Assembly: GCA_003249955.1 (NCBI GenBank)
Contig: QKHS01000012.1
Coordinates: 1-64,000, forward strand
Direction of reading: 5' to 3'
Origin: Bacteroidales bacterium
GTDB lineage: Bacteria > Bacteroidota > Bacteroidia > Bacteroidales > ML635J-15
DNA length: 64,000 nucleotides
The notes under the pieces were generated by a model that was given only the letters and a program-made list of their open reading frames with translations, was not told the DNA's origin and made no database searches. This document shows, in pieces, positions 53,861-62,448 of the stretch. Within the stretch, counting starts at the first letter, position 1. Each line of letters starts with the position of its first letter. The position numbers were made by a program, and so were the translations under genes.

Positions 53861-54499
53861 TTAGTTTTGAAGGTAAGCATTCACTACTGTTGTAAGGTTT
53901 AATTCAAATGCCCTAAATGCTTCCAGTTGCCTTAACGTGTTAAATTCTTTGATGTTTTCAGCCACAAGATGCACGGCTTTGTGAGCATTAAATTTTTGAA
54001 GATTCCGGCCTTTTAAACCACTTGCCTGTTCGAGTAAACCGTGTAATTTTTTTTTCGGTTGAGATTCTTTTTCTAATTTATTTACAGGCGGCAATACAAT
54101 TGGTCCTGAATAATTACGATTTCCGGATGCTTTTTTTATGGCTTCTGTATCAATCATCAGCCATGTTTCCATCATCTTTACAGGAATAATACATACAACT
54201 TTTGCAAACTCATCTTCCCCGATTTCTTCTTTAATTTGTTGTTGCCTTTCCTGTATTGTTTTTACATTTATTGTTTCCGCATCGCGGTGAATAAACAGTA
54301 TGTTATACGGGAAATAATACTTAGCCTGTACCAGTTTGCTTTTCAGAGTTTTTGGAGGATCAGGCAAATATCTGAAATCGGCAAACTCTCCATCATTTGA
54401 TATTTCTGGATATAAATCGTCCAAAAGCCATTTTATAATTCTCAATAAGGTTTTATCTGAACTTCCATCTGCTATTAATGTGAATTTAATTTTCTGCAT
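53861..54499 (-). CDS. TOPRIM-like DUF4276-type protein, partner of the AAA ATPase
   Basis: A 212-residue protein. The N-terminus (FTLIADGSSDKTLLRIIKWL) and the later ILFIHRDAET match the acidic TOPRIM pattern, though the first acidic position reads ADG rather than EG. IPVKMMETWLMID is like the conserved block of DUF4276 proteins. It begins five bases after the ATPase stop, so the two are one unit. ATPase-TOPRIM pairs are known anti-phage architectures (OLD/Gabija, PARIS). Whether this pair is a defence system is inference. Confidence 0.65.
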   Translation of the reverse strand: MQKIKFTLIADGSSDKTLLRIIKWLLDDLYPEISNDGEFADFRYLPDPPKTLKSKLVQAKYYFPYNILFIHRDAETINVKTIQERQQQIKEEIGEDEFAKVVCIIPVKMMETWLMIDTEAIKKASGNRNYSGPIVLPPVNKLEKESQPKKKLHGLLEQASGLKGRNLQKFNAHKAVHLVAENIKEFNTLRQLEAFRAFELNLTTVVNAYLQN

Positions 54500-54504
54500 A
54501 TGTT

Positions 54505-55983
54505 TTATTCAAAATTCATTCTCGATTGACGTAAATTTTCAATTACAGTTCTTTTTTTTGTTCTCTTTTGCGGAATACTTGTATAAACAGATCCCGGCTC
54601 TGCAGCAATCATTTCTTTAATGGATTGAATCTCAATTTTTTTATCGAGATAAGCAAGTATTTCTCCGATTGAGGAACTTTCGGCCAGATTGTTTGAGGTC
54701 TTCCATGTGTCCGGCATAGCTGAAAAACCTGTAAATTGTATTTTTCGTTTAAAAATTTCGTTGTACATTTCTTCCGATTTGGCAAGATACAGGCTTTCAT
54801 CCGGTACACTGCCAATTACAATCGGAGAGTGTGTATTGATTATTACCTGTCGTAACGAATTGTCTTCGTCAACGGCATAGTCAGTATCTGTTGCCATATC
54901 TTGCAACAGATCTACCATTTCATATATTTTTTTAGGGTTTATACCATTTTCCGGTTCTTCAAGGCATATTACACGGCTTCCGGCATTATCCTGTTCTATT
55001 ACGGCAAGTCCGAGAAACCGCAGAGTGCCGTCGGACAACGATTGTGCCGGAAGTGTAAGCCCATCTTTAAATACTACCTGCAATGTCAGCAAATCACGTT
55101 TTTCGTCTTTATCAATAGTTATCCCGTCAACATTGTGAACAAGATCTGCGAGCTTATTGGTAAGATTCTGATAAATGTCTCTGTCTTTACGCTCCTGTTG
55201 AAGTCTGTATAGAGTGGCCGGCAGATTTAGCCCGTTTGCCTGAATCTCAGCATTTTTTACTTCATAAATCCGGTTAGGTTCCCGCAATGCTCTGGGTTCA
55301 AACTGCAACATAATCCAGCTTCGCATTTCCTGACGTGCAATAAATGCTGTCGGAGATTCGGCAGTAACTGTAGAAAGTAAAGTCCGGGGCATTCTTTGAG
55401 CAATAAAATCGGTAGTGCGACCTTTATTCCCATCCTGATGAAGTTTTATTTTTCCGTTTTCTGTAGAGATAAAAGGGGTGCTTGTTGAACGTCTGCCTGC
55501 TAATATTGAATCAATCCAGTCTTTTTTGAATTCAAATTTCAGGTTTTTTTTAGTGTCTGATAATGTAATAGGATTCAGTGATTCATGGACAATCTCAATC
55601 GGTTCATTTTCATCTGTTTCGCTGTTGAGTTTAAGTTTAAGATTGTACCGTAAACTTGTAATTGTGGCTTCTGCTGTTTGTCCCAAATCGTCAATCCCTG
55701 TTCCGGGGATTAACATATCCGCTTCGAATTCCATATAACTCATATAACCGGAACCACTCCGGAAAAATATATCACGGATGTTGGAATGCTTCTGATTTTC
55801 GCCCCTTACCGATTTACTGGCCTCAACAATAGTTTTATCTGCCAGATTTGAAAGGAAAGATAATGCATCAAAAAAGTTTGATTTTCCTATGTCATTGGCA
55901 CCTGCTATACATGTAAAAGGACCAAAATAAAGATTGGTGTTTACCAAACTTTTAAACCCATCTATTTTAATTCTTGTTATCAT
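54505..55983 (-). CDS. AAA/ABC-type ATPase (SMC/OLD-like) of a two-gene unit
   Basis: A 492-residue ATPase. It begins MITRIKIDGFKSL with the Walker A FTCIAGANDIGKSNFFDALS (about 25-44). A long middle segment follows, then the signature-like SLSDGTLRFLGLAVIEQ, the Walker B VICLEEPENGINP and the switch INTHSPIVIG. This order matches the RecF/OLD-like AAA_21 group. There is no nuclease domain; that activity may come from the TOPRIM-like gene just downstream. A candidate promoter lies about 220 bases upstream. No phage or mobility gene lies beside it. Confidence 0.8.
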   Translation of the reverse strand: MITRIKIDGFKSLVNTNLYFGPFTCIAGANDIGKSNFFDALSFLSNLADKTIVEASKSVRGENQKHSNIRDIFFRSGSGYMSYMEFEADMLIPGTGIDDLGQTAEATITSLRYNLKLKLNSETDENEPIEIVHESLNPITLSDTKKNLKFEFKKDWIDSILAGRRSTSTPFISTENGKIKLHQDGNKGRTTDFIAQRMPRTLLSTVTAESPTAFIARQEMRSWIMLQFEPRALREPNRIYEVKNAEIQANGLNLPATLYRLQQERKDRDIYQNLTNKLADLVHNVDGITIDKDEKRDLLTLQVVFKDGLTLPAQSLSDGTLRFLGLAVIEQDNAGSRVICLEEPENGINPKKIYEMVDLLQDMATDTDYAVDEDNSLRQVIINTHSPIVIGSVPDESLYLAKSEEMYNEIFKRKIQFTGFSAMPDTWKTSNNLAESSSIGEILAYLDKKIEIQSIKEMIAAEPGSVYTSIPQKRTKKRTVIENLRQSRMNFE

Positions 55984-56383
55984 AACTTCCCTTTAAAATT
56001 TTTTTACTTCTCCGGATATTTTCTTAAAAACAATATGACACTTCATTCGTGAATTATTTTGTTTCCACTTTGTGTTCCGGCTCCTGTGTGCTGTCCGTTT
56101 TTTATCCGGAAGTCTTAATCAGACATCAGGAGGATGACAGAATACTTTTTCTCATATCCTGTGTAAAGTTGGCATATGTAATTCAAAAAAAATGCAGAAA
56201 AAACAAAGATACAATTATCTGTTGGCCGAATTTAATTCCTTTATATTTTTTATTAAATATTTATTAAGAATGTTGTTAAAACTTTTTTGTTTTCAGATAA
56301 TTCCGGTTATAAATATCTGAAATACGGTGTGCAGACCAGGGTTTGCTGCTCAATGAAAACTACACATAGGTAGATCTTTATCT
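55984..56383. promoter_or_regulatory. Intergenic region upstream of the ATPase-TOPRIM unit
   Basis: A 400-base gap without a credible gene on either strand. On the minus strand a TATCTTTG (TAnnTTTG) box at 56204-56211 points to the ATPase gene and would give a leader of about 215 bases. A TCCGGAT/ATCCGGA pair lies in that leader. The 72-residue plus-strand ORF looks random. Confidence 0.4.
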
Positions 56384-56578
56384 TCAGTCTTTGTTATCTT
56401 TATTTTCCTTAATAACTTCTTTTGAACCTTTGAGAAAATAAAACAAAATCCCGGCATTAATTCCGGCAAAAAACTTGAATATTATTGTTTTGTAATTTAT
56501 ATCAAAATCCGATAATACAAAATCAATTATAAAAAGCATTAAAAAAACAAAGTTGCCGAAATAGACCGATCTTTTCAT
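56384..56578 (-). CDS. Small two-helix membrane protein
   Basis: A 64-residue ORF with two hydrophobic helices (VFLMLFIIDFVLS and FKFFAGINAGILFYFL) and a charged, Lys-rich C-terminus (KEVIKENKDNKD). It begins ten bases after the DEAD-box helicase stop on the same strand and is probably co-transcribed. I do not recognise the family. Its membrane pattern and spacing support a real gene. Confidence 0.55.
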   Translation of the reverse strand: MKRSVYFGNFVFLMLFIIDFVLSDFDINYKTIIFKFFAGINAGILFYFLKGSKEVIKENKDNKD

Positions 56579-56588
56579 TCTTAACTGT

Positions 56589-57938
56589 TTATAGGGTTCC
56601 TCTTTTCTTTAGAATCATTTGCTTCCCGTAATTTGCTTTTTTGCCCGAATCAGATGGTTTTGATACAGGATTGTTTTGTCTGGAATTTGCAGGTTTTTGT
56701 TTTGTCTTGTTTACATTTGCAGTATTGCTTTTTTGTTTCTCCTGTTCCTGTTTATTCCTGCGTGGAGGACGTTGCTGTTTCGGTGCTTTTACCGGATTGT
56801 GATCCATTAACGGGTAAGCATGATTATCAATAACCTTAATCTTTTTGGCAATAAGCTTTTCCACGTCGCGCAGATATGCCTTTTCTTCAGCATCACAAAA
56901 TGAAATTGCAGTTCCTTTGGCTCCGGCTCTGCCTGTTCTGCCAATGCGGTGAACATAAGTTTCTGCAATATTCGACATTTCGAAGTTTATAACGTATTCC
57001 AGATCATCGACGTCAATTCCGCGGGCAGCAATATCGGTTGCAACCAAAACACGTGTAGTCTGAGCTTTAAAGTTTGCCAGAGCTCTTTGTCTTGCATTCT
57101 GGGCTTTGTTGCCGTGAATAGCTTCGGCTTTTATATTGTTTTTAAGCAGAACTTTTACAACCTTATCCGCGCCGTGTTTTGTACGGGTAAATACCAAAGC
57201 AGTCTTAATTTTTTCGTCTTTAAGAATGTCAAGCAGCAGAGCATTTTTATTTCCTTTATCAACAAAATAAACCATCTGATTTACAATGTCAACAGTTGAT
57301 GAAACCGGATTTACAGCAACCTTTTCGGGTTTGTAGAGTATTGTGTCAGCCAGCTTTACAATTTCTCCCGGCATGGTTGCCGAAAAGAAAAGAGTTTGCC
57401 GTTTACGCGGAAGCAAAGCTATTATTTTTTTCACATCGTGAATAAATCCCATATCCAGCATTCTGTCTGCTTCGTCAAGTACAAAAATTTCTATATTGCC
57501 AAGGCTTATAAATTTCTGATTTATCAGATCGAGCAAGCGGCCGGGTGTAGCAATAAGCACATCGATATTTCCTCTTAAAGCTGCCGTTTGTGGATTTTGA
57601 CTTACTCCGCCGAAAACTACTGTATTGGTAATACCCGTATGACGCCCGTAAGCTTTAAAACTGTCACCGATCTGTATTGCCAGTTCGCGGGTAGGAGTGA
57701 GTATAAGACTTCTTATTTTACGTTTTCTTTCGTTTGATTGCGTTTCGCGCAAAAGCTGAAGAACAGGGATTGCAAAAGCAGCCGTTTTTCCGGTTCCGGT
57801 TTGTGCACACCCAAGTAAGTCTGTACCATGTAAAATTACCGGAATTGATTGTTCCTGAATCGGTGTGGGAGTGGTGTAACCTTCTTCTTCTACTGCTTTT
57901 AAAATTGGTTCAATTATATTGAGAGAACTGAATAACAT
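56589..57938 (-). CDS. DEAD-box ATP-dependent RNA helicase (RhlE-like)
   Basis: A 449-residue RNA helicase that remodels RNA in the cytoplasm. Motifs appear in order: [14 protein letters not shown] (Q motif), [11 protein letters not shown] (I), PTRELAIQI (Ia), TPGRLLDLI (Ib), [13 protein letters not shown] (DEAD), FFSATMP (SAT), [31 protein letters not shown] and [12 protein letters not shown] (VI). The basic C-terminal tail, rich in Lys, Gln and Asn ([15 protein letters not shown]), is typical of RhlE-type helicases. A TATCTTTG promoter box lies 57 bases upstream. Confidence 0.95.
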   Translation of the reverse strand: MLFSSLNIIEPILKAVEEEGYTTPTPIQEQSIPVILHGTDLLGCAQTGTGKTAAFAIPVLQLLRETQSNERKRKIRSLILTPTRELAIQIGDSFKAYGRHTGITNTVVFGGVSQNPQTAALRGNIDVLIATPGRLLDLINQKFISLGNIEIFVLDEADRMLDMGFIHDVKKIIALLPRKRQTLFFSATMPGEIVKLADTILYKPEKVAVNPVSSTVDIVNQMVYFVDKGNKNALLLDILKDEKIKTALVFTRTKHGADKVVKVLLKNNIKAEAIHGNKAQNARQRALANFKAQTTRVLVATDIAARGIDVDDLEYVINFEMSNIAETYVHRIGRTGRAGAKGTAISFCDAEEKAYLRDVEKLIAKKIKVIDNHAYPLMDHNPVKAPKQQRPPRRNKQEQEKQKSNTANVNKTKQKPANSRQNNPVSKPSDSGKKANYGKQMILKKRGTL

Positions 57939-57995
57939 AGTAATTTAATAAATTCTTTATCCGGGAGACAAATCGGCCACACGGGAAATTTTTTG

Positions 57996-58003
57996 CAAAG
58001 ATA
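57996..58003 (-). promoter_or_regulatory. Probable -7 box of the DEAD-box helicase gene
   Basis: On the minus strand TATCTTTG matches TAnnTTTG, with TCTG at the -33 position in place of TTTG. It would give a leader of about 50 bases, a common length for cold-responsive helicases; no specific fold was identified. Confidence 0.5.
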
Positions 58004-58198
58004 GGGTATTTTGGCAGTTTTACAGATTTTAAATTTGATGCATTAACGTAAATCACTAAAACGGGGCCAAAAACATTGTTTTGTATCACCATTAAAATCT
58101 CAAAAAGTTACAGTCTTAACAGTTTGCGTTTACAAATAAAATTTTGTTGACAGTGCGTGTACTGATGTGAAAATGTTAATGCCGGTAACAGCTCTTGG

Positions 58199-58978
58199 TC
58201 AGTGCAGCGGTTGTTTAAACATTATTCTCATTGCATTGAACAATTCCGGATGTTCATGCCGGAAATCATCAGGCCTTTCAAAAAAATATTCGGAAATAAC
58301 AGCCAGAAATTCTCCTGCATTTTTTGCAGCATACGGATGAATGTCTGAATACCCGTCTTTAATTCGTCTGATCTCTCTGTTCATAAGAAACATCCATGGA
58401 ATAGTGTATTTTTGAGGGAGTAATATTTCAGGAATGCCGTCAATTTTCCCGTCTTCCTTGTCAATAAGATGGATAAACTCGTGAATACAGGTATTTCTTT
58501 TATCTGAAAAATTATCGTAGCCTTCAAACAATGCTTTTCTCGAAATCAGTAGTTTCCTGTCGAGATAGCCAAACCCGACCAATCCCAGGTATAAACTGTC
58601 AGTCTGTCCGGTTTTATAGTTCTCGTTAAAATTATCAGGATACAGGATTATTTCATCAAGCATTCTGTACTTCCAGTCGGGAAAAGCAAAAATGGGAATT
58701 ATTGCAGAAGAGGCGATTAAAATAATGTCTTCGTCGGTCACAGAAGTTTCCACACCCCTTATTTTGCAGTATCTCAGAAATTGTTCAACTTTATATTCGA
58801 ATAAGGTCTTTTCAGAAGGGTCAAGCCTTTTATAAAATTCAATTTTTTCGGAAAGAATTTTTCTCCATATATCAGGAAACCTGCGTGACGGTATTTTTGC
58901 CCAATCGCGGATATTAGCTATAAAAACGATAGAAGCAATTGCTGCAACAACGAAAAGGAAAATAAAAGGAGATCCCAT
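58199..58978 (-). CDS. MtfA-like zinc peptidase, copy 2
   Basis: A 259-residue protein with an N-terminal membrane helix (FIFLFVVAAIASIVFIANI) and an MtfA-type (M90) peptidase domain. The zinc site reads CIHEFIHLIDKEDGK (HExxH). It also has ISRKALFEGYDNFSDKRN, and ENAGEFLAV-like KNAGEFLAVISEYFFE supplies a further likely zinc ligand. In E. coli MtfA acts on a glucose-system repressor; the target here is unknown. It lies 12 bases after a close paralog, a clear tandem duplication. Confidence 0.88.
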   Translation of the reverse strand: MGSPFIFLFVVAAIASIVFIANIRDWAKIPSRRFPDIWRKILSEKIEFYKRLDPSEKTLFEYKVEQFLRYCKIRGVETSVTDEDIILIASSAIIPIFAFPDWKYRMLDEIILYPDNFNENYKTGQTDSLYLGLVGFGYLDRKLLISRKALFEGYDNFSDKRNTCIHEFIHLIDKEDGKIDGIPEILLPQKYTIPWMFLMNREIRRIKDGYSDIHPYAAKNAGEFLAVISEYFFERPDDFRHEHPELFNAMRIMFKQPLH

Positions 58979-58990
58979 AATTTAATAATT

Positions 58991-59788
58991 TTACTGCTTG
59001 ATGGTTCTTCTTGGCAATGGCTGGCGGAACATAATTCTTAATGCATTGAACAGCTCAGGATGCTCATACTGAAAATCATCGGGTCTTTCGAAAAAATATT
59101 CGGAAACGACAGCCAGAAATTCGCCGGCGTTTTTAGTTGCATATGGATGAATATCAGATTCGCCGGCATTAATCCGTTTCATTTCCCTGTTCATAAGAAA
59201 CATCCATGGAATTGCATATTTATGTTCAAGAAGTCTGGACGGAATTCCGTCAATTTTGCTGTCTTCTTTGTCAATCAAATGAATAAATTCGTGAAGGCAG
59301 GTATTACGCTTATCCGAAAAGTCATCAAAGCCTTCGTATAAGGCTGTTCTGGAAATAAGTAATTTTCCGTCCAGATGCCCGAAGCCTACAAGTCCGCGAT
59401 AATATCTGTCGGGACCTGTGGTTAAAAAGTTTTCGTTAAAATTGTCAGGATAAACCAGAACTTCTTCCAGCACGGAATATTCCCAGTCAGGATAAGCAAA
59501 TACCGGTATTATAGCTGATGCTGCAATCAGAATTTTGTCGGTATCATTAACAACAGTGTCAACGCCGGTTATTTTATACCTGGCTAAAAATTCCTGTACT
59601 TTTCTCTCAAAAAGTTCTTTGCCTTTATCGTTAAGGCGGGAATAGTATTTTACATTATAATTAAGTAGCCCCTTTCTTTCTTCGGACATTTTAGCAACCC
59701 GGCTTTGGCTGAGTAAACCTTTTTTCCAGGAAAATAACAAAACAGCAATGATTAATACAGCAACAACAACCAGAAAAGAATCTTCCAT
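58991..59788 (-). CDS. MtfA-like zinc peptidase, copy 1
   Basis: A 265-residue paralog of the downstream gene. It has an N-terminal helix (VVVAVLIIAVLLFSW), the zinc site CLHEFIHLIDKEDSK, and the shared segments ISRTALYEGFDDFSDKRN and KNAGEFLAVVSEYFFERPDDF. The two copies are most alike in the catalytic half and differ more at the N-terminus. It starts four bases after the hypothetical gene upstream on the minus strand, so the three genes form an operon. Confidence 0.88.
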   Translation of the reverse strand: MEDSFLVVVAVLIIAVLLFSWKKGLLSQSRVAKMSEERKGLLNYNVKYYSRLNDKGKELFERKVQEFLARYKITGVDTVVNDTDKILIAASAIIPVFAYPDWEYSVLEEVLVYPDNFNENFLTTGPDRYYRGLVGFGHLDGKLLISRTALYEGFDDFSDKRNTCLHEFIHLIDKEDSKIDGIPSRLLEHKYAIPWMFLMNREMKRINAGESDIHPYATKNAGEFLAVVSEYFFERPDDFQYEHPELFNALRIMFRQPLPRRTIKQ

Positions 59789-59792
59789 ATAT

Positions 59793-60398
59793 TTACATTA
59801 AGTGGTTTTTTATGTCTTTGACTATACGGAAAATATTTTCAATTTTCTCAGGATCAACAATCCAGTCATTTAAAAGGTAAATGCCAAAATGAGACTTGTC
59901 TTTAAGCTCCGGGACAAAATCAATTTTCAGTTCATTTATGCCGGCTCTTAATAAATTATCAAGATCAAATGCAGCCTGAACAGAATCGAGAATTTTCTGA
60001 CTTTTTATAAAATCTACAGAGCTTTCAGAGGAAGTCTCTTCAATAATTGAGATTCTGTCAAATTCTGAATTGCCGGTTTTTAACCCTGTTTTTTTGAAAA
60101 CAGAACTTATTTTATCCAGAATATCGTTTTTGCGAACAACAAGCTGTTCCGTTAATGGTTTGTCAATTGCAAAAAACACTCCGCTGAAATTTGCATAATT
60201 TCCAAACTCTCTGGAGTCTCCGAAACAAACAAAAAAGCAGTCGTTATTGTCGTCGGCAGGAATGTAAAGTGTTCGTCTGTGGTAAGTTACGGCATGCAAT
60301 GAAGTATGCGGGTAAGCATCTTCGGTAAAGTGCACTTTGCGGGAAGTGTTGTTTGCAAACTTTTCCAGTTTTTCAATTGAGCTAAGGTTTTCTTCCAT
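59793..60398 (-). CDS. Protein of unknown function, first gene of the MtfA operon
   Basis: About 201 residues from ATG 60398 (MEENLSSIEKLEKF); the track's TTG two codons earlier is less likely. No signal peptide or membrane helix. It has an N-terminal FANNTSRKVHFTEDAYPHTSLHAVTYHRRTL segment and the later FCLxCFGDSREFGNYANFSGVF-like stretch, an alpha/beta-looking mix. I do not recognise the family. Tight linkage to the two peptidase genes (four-base gap) suggests a shared function. Confidence 0.6.
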   Translation of the reverse strand: MEENLSSIEKLEKFANNTSRKVHFTEDAYPHTSLHAVTYHRRTLYIPADDNNDCFFVCFGDSREFGNYANFSGVFFAIDKPLTEQLVVRKNDILDKISSVFKKTGLKTGNSEFDRISIIEETSSESSVDFIKSQKILDSVQAAFDLDNLLRAGINELKIDFVPELKDKSHFGIYLLNDWIVDPEKIENIFRIVKDIKNHLM

Positions 60399-60486
60399 AA
60401 TCAATCATTATTTAGTGGTAAACAAAAATAATATTTTTTTATAATTATTGGCACAGTTTGTTTTTTTATAACCGGATACTATATTA

Positions 60487-60714
60487 TTAATCGTCTTCCA
60501 GAATGTTTTTAACCCGTCCGACCTCGCCGGTTTCGAGCATAACTTTTATCCCGTGAGGATGGTTTTGCGCGTTTGTCAGAATTCGTTTTACCCAGCCTTC
60601 GGTTAATTCGCCGCTTCGCTGGTCCTGCTTCTGAACTATTTCTACATGTAAGCCTGTTTTGATATTGCTTCTTTTGCAGGGATTTTTCCCGTATGTTTCA
60701 TTGCTGTTTTCCAT
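60487..60714 (-). CDS. ywbE: YwbE family protein (DUF2196)
   Basis: A 75-residue protein of the YwbE family. Seen are IKTGLHVEIVQKQDQRSGEL, TEGWVKRILTNAQNHPHGIKV and LETGEVGRVKNIL, the family's full core. Function unknown; a nucleic-acid-binding beta-barrel has been suggested by its small basic makeup, which is only a guess. It is a single gene with the MtfA operon 88 bases downstream. Confidence 0.85.
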   Translation of the reverse strand: MENSNETYGKNPCKRSNIKTGLHVEIVQKQDQRSGELTEGWVKRILTNAQNHPHGIKVMLETGEVGRVKNILEDD

Positions 60715-61176
60715 TTTAATAGTTTTTACAAAACTAACTTTTTATCTGAAAAGACTAACTGAAAAACATCTGGCCTTTTTCAAAATTTGCAGCCTTCGAA
60801 TATGCTTAGGTAAAACTTATCCAATATTAAGCAGCCAGTTCTTCCGGGTAAGTAATATTTGCAGACAGGCGGAAGGACACAGCTTTTTATAATGAAATTA
60901 AAATCAAAACGGGTATTTTGATTTGCTCAATTCTGCTTTCAGTACACTAAGAATAAGCACATGCTTTAAAAATACTAACAAAACCTGAGCAGTATTAAAC
61001 ATGAATTAATAAAGGCACAATTCACTTTCACTTCAAACGAAAATATAACAGCTTTGTAGAAAAAAATGTATATTTACAGTTGGAAATCAGAATAACAGGA
61101 AGCCTACGTTATCCACAATTTTTATTTATTTATAAAAAAAAATATTTAGCTTTGTAACTGACAAGAAAATAAGACC
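60715..61176. promoter_or_regulatory. Divergent intergenic region between ywbE and the RadC-like gene
   Basis: About 460 AT-rich bases. The 77-residue plus-strand ORF starting at 60659 is a shadow of the ywbE region. A TAGCTTTG box (TAnnTTTG) at 61147-61154 on the plus strand lies 22 bases before the RadC-like ATG. Nothing else recognisable was seen. Confidence 0.45.
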
Positions 61177-61878
61177 ATGGGTATAAAAGTTACAGGCAAA
61201 GACCTTATAAAAATTGCAAACTCAGACGATGTTTTCGGGATAATGCAAAGAGTGCTGTTCCGTGAGAATAAATTAGACAGAGAAAAAGAACATTTCTGGT
61301 TAGTTGGTTTAAACAGTGTCAATAAAATGCTTTTTGTTGAATTAATAAGCATAGGCGGAGTAAAAAGCACAACCGTGGAACCAATGAATGTTTTCAGAAT
61401 GTCGATTTTAAAAGGAGCTGTTAAAGTAATTTTGGTTCATAACCACCCATCCGGAGAAGTAATTCCCTCAGATGCAGATCTTGATCTAACCGACCGCCTT
61501 ATACAAGCCGGAAAAATAATAGATATAGATGTTGTTGACCACCTTGTAATATCAGAAAATACCTACCTGAGTTTTAGCAAAACCGGGCGCATGAAACAAC
61601 TCGAAGAAAGCACCAAATGGGTTCCGGCTTACGAACTTATCAAGCGCATAAAAAAACAGGAAGCAGAACTTAGAAAAGAAGCCGTAAAAATTGCCAAGGA
61701 AAAAGGAGAAAAAGACGGAATAAAAAAGGGTAAAATTGAAGGGATTGCAGAGGGTGAAAAGCTGGGAATAGAAAAAAATAAACTGGAAATGGCAAAACAA
61801 ATGAGAGCCAATAATGAACCAATTGAAAAAATAGTATTATATACCGGTCTTACTAAAGCTGAGATAGAGAAGCTGTAG
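61177..61878 (+). CDS. RadC-like JAB protein with nuclease-transposase-type C-terminal tail
   Basis: A 233-residue protein. The RadC-like JAB domain (about 25-145) has the glutamate in LFVELISIGG and the metal motif VHNHPSGEVIPSDAD (HxH...S..D), all intact. It lacks the helix-hairpin-helix N-terminus of full RadC. The C-terminus (about 155-233) is a Lys/Glu-rich helix (EKGEKDGIKKGKIEGIAEGE) ending KIVLYTGLTKAEIEKL. That ending closely resembles the tail of Rpn/YhgA-type PD-(D/E)XK nuclease-family transposases. RadC-like JAB genes often ride on mobile elements. The fusion is unusual. Confidence 0.82.
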   Translation: MGIKVTGKDLIKIANSDDVFGIMQRVLFRENKLDREKEHFWLVGLNSVNKMLFVELISIGGVKSTTVEPMNVFRMSILKGAVKVILVHNHPSGEVIPSDADLDLTDRLIQAGKIIDIDVVDHLVISENTYLSFSKTGRMKQLEESTKWVPAYELIKRIKKQEAELRKEAVKIAKEKGEKDGIKKGKIEGIAEGEKLGIEKNKLEMAKQMRANNEPIEKIVLYTGLTKAEIEKL

Positions 61879-62448
61879 AATAAAACAGTCCATAGTATAA
61901 TTTTAACACCAACTTTTCCATAATTTATTTCAGGTGTTTTGCCGGGATTATTCGTATTTCTATAAGAAGAATCATAAAACTTTTGCTACTCATTTATTAG
62001 AAAATATAGTAGCTATTTGGGATGTTTAAAAGTGCATTAGGCTATGCTAACAGTAACATGTCAGCTTAACGGCAAATGAAAATTGTAAAATAAAAAACTT
62101 TGAATAGTTTGTGTTTATAGAAATTATTGAGTGCTTTCACTAAAAAAATATATGATAAGTGTTGTGTGATAAAAACATTATATATATTTGAAAAATATTA
62201 ATGATGGGAATTGAAATAAGATAATTAATATGAAAAATTGATAAAAGTGTTGAAAAAACTATTAACTATGAATTTTGTAATTAATATTCGGTTATTAATA
62301 AATAATGGAGGGCTAATTTGAAATATATTACACCCAAAGGTGTGGTTATACACCCAAAACAGCAGTATAAAAACACTTTTAGTGTGGTGACAAGGGAGTT
62401 GTGCAACATAGCAAAAAAGACACACTGCAATAAATTAGAATAATTGAT
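61879..62448. other. Intergenic region before the STAND NTPase
   Basis: About 570 AT-rich bases with no convincing gene. Near its right end it holds a doubled ACACCCAAA with an overlapping palindrome (ACACCCAAAGGTGT, about 62328-62342) and a GTTGTGCAAC palindrome (about 62398-62407), shortly before the next start. These could be regulatory sites. The 66-residue minus-strand ORF appears random. Confidence 0.4.

Noticed and set aside
56049-56267. 72-residue plus-strand ORF upstream of the AAA ATPase
   Set aside because: Odd composition, no recognisable domain, and it covers the minus-strand promoter and leader region.
62225-62425. 66-residue minus-strand ORF before the STAND gene
   Set aside because: Random-looking composition in AT-rich DNA with no ribosome site noted.
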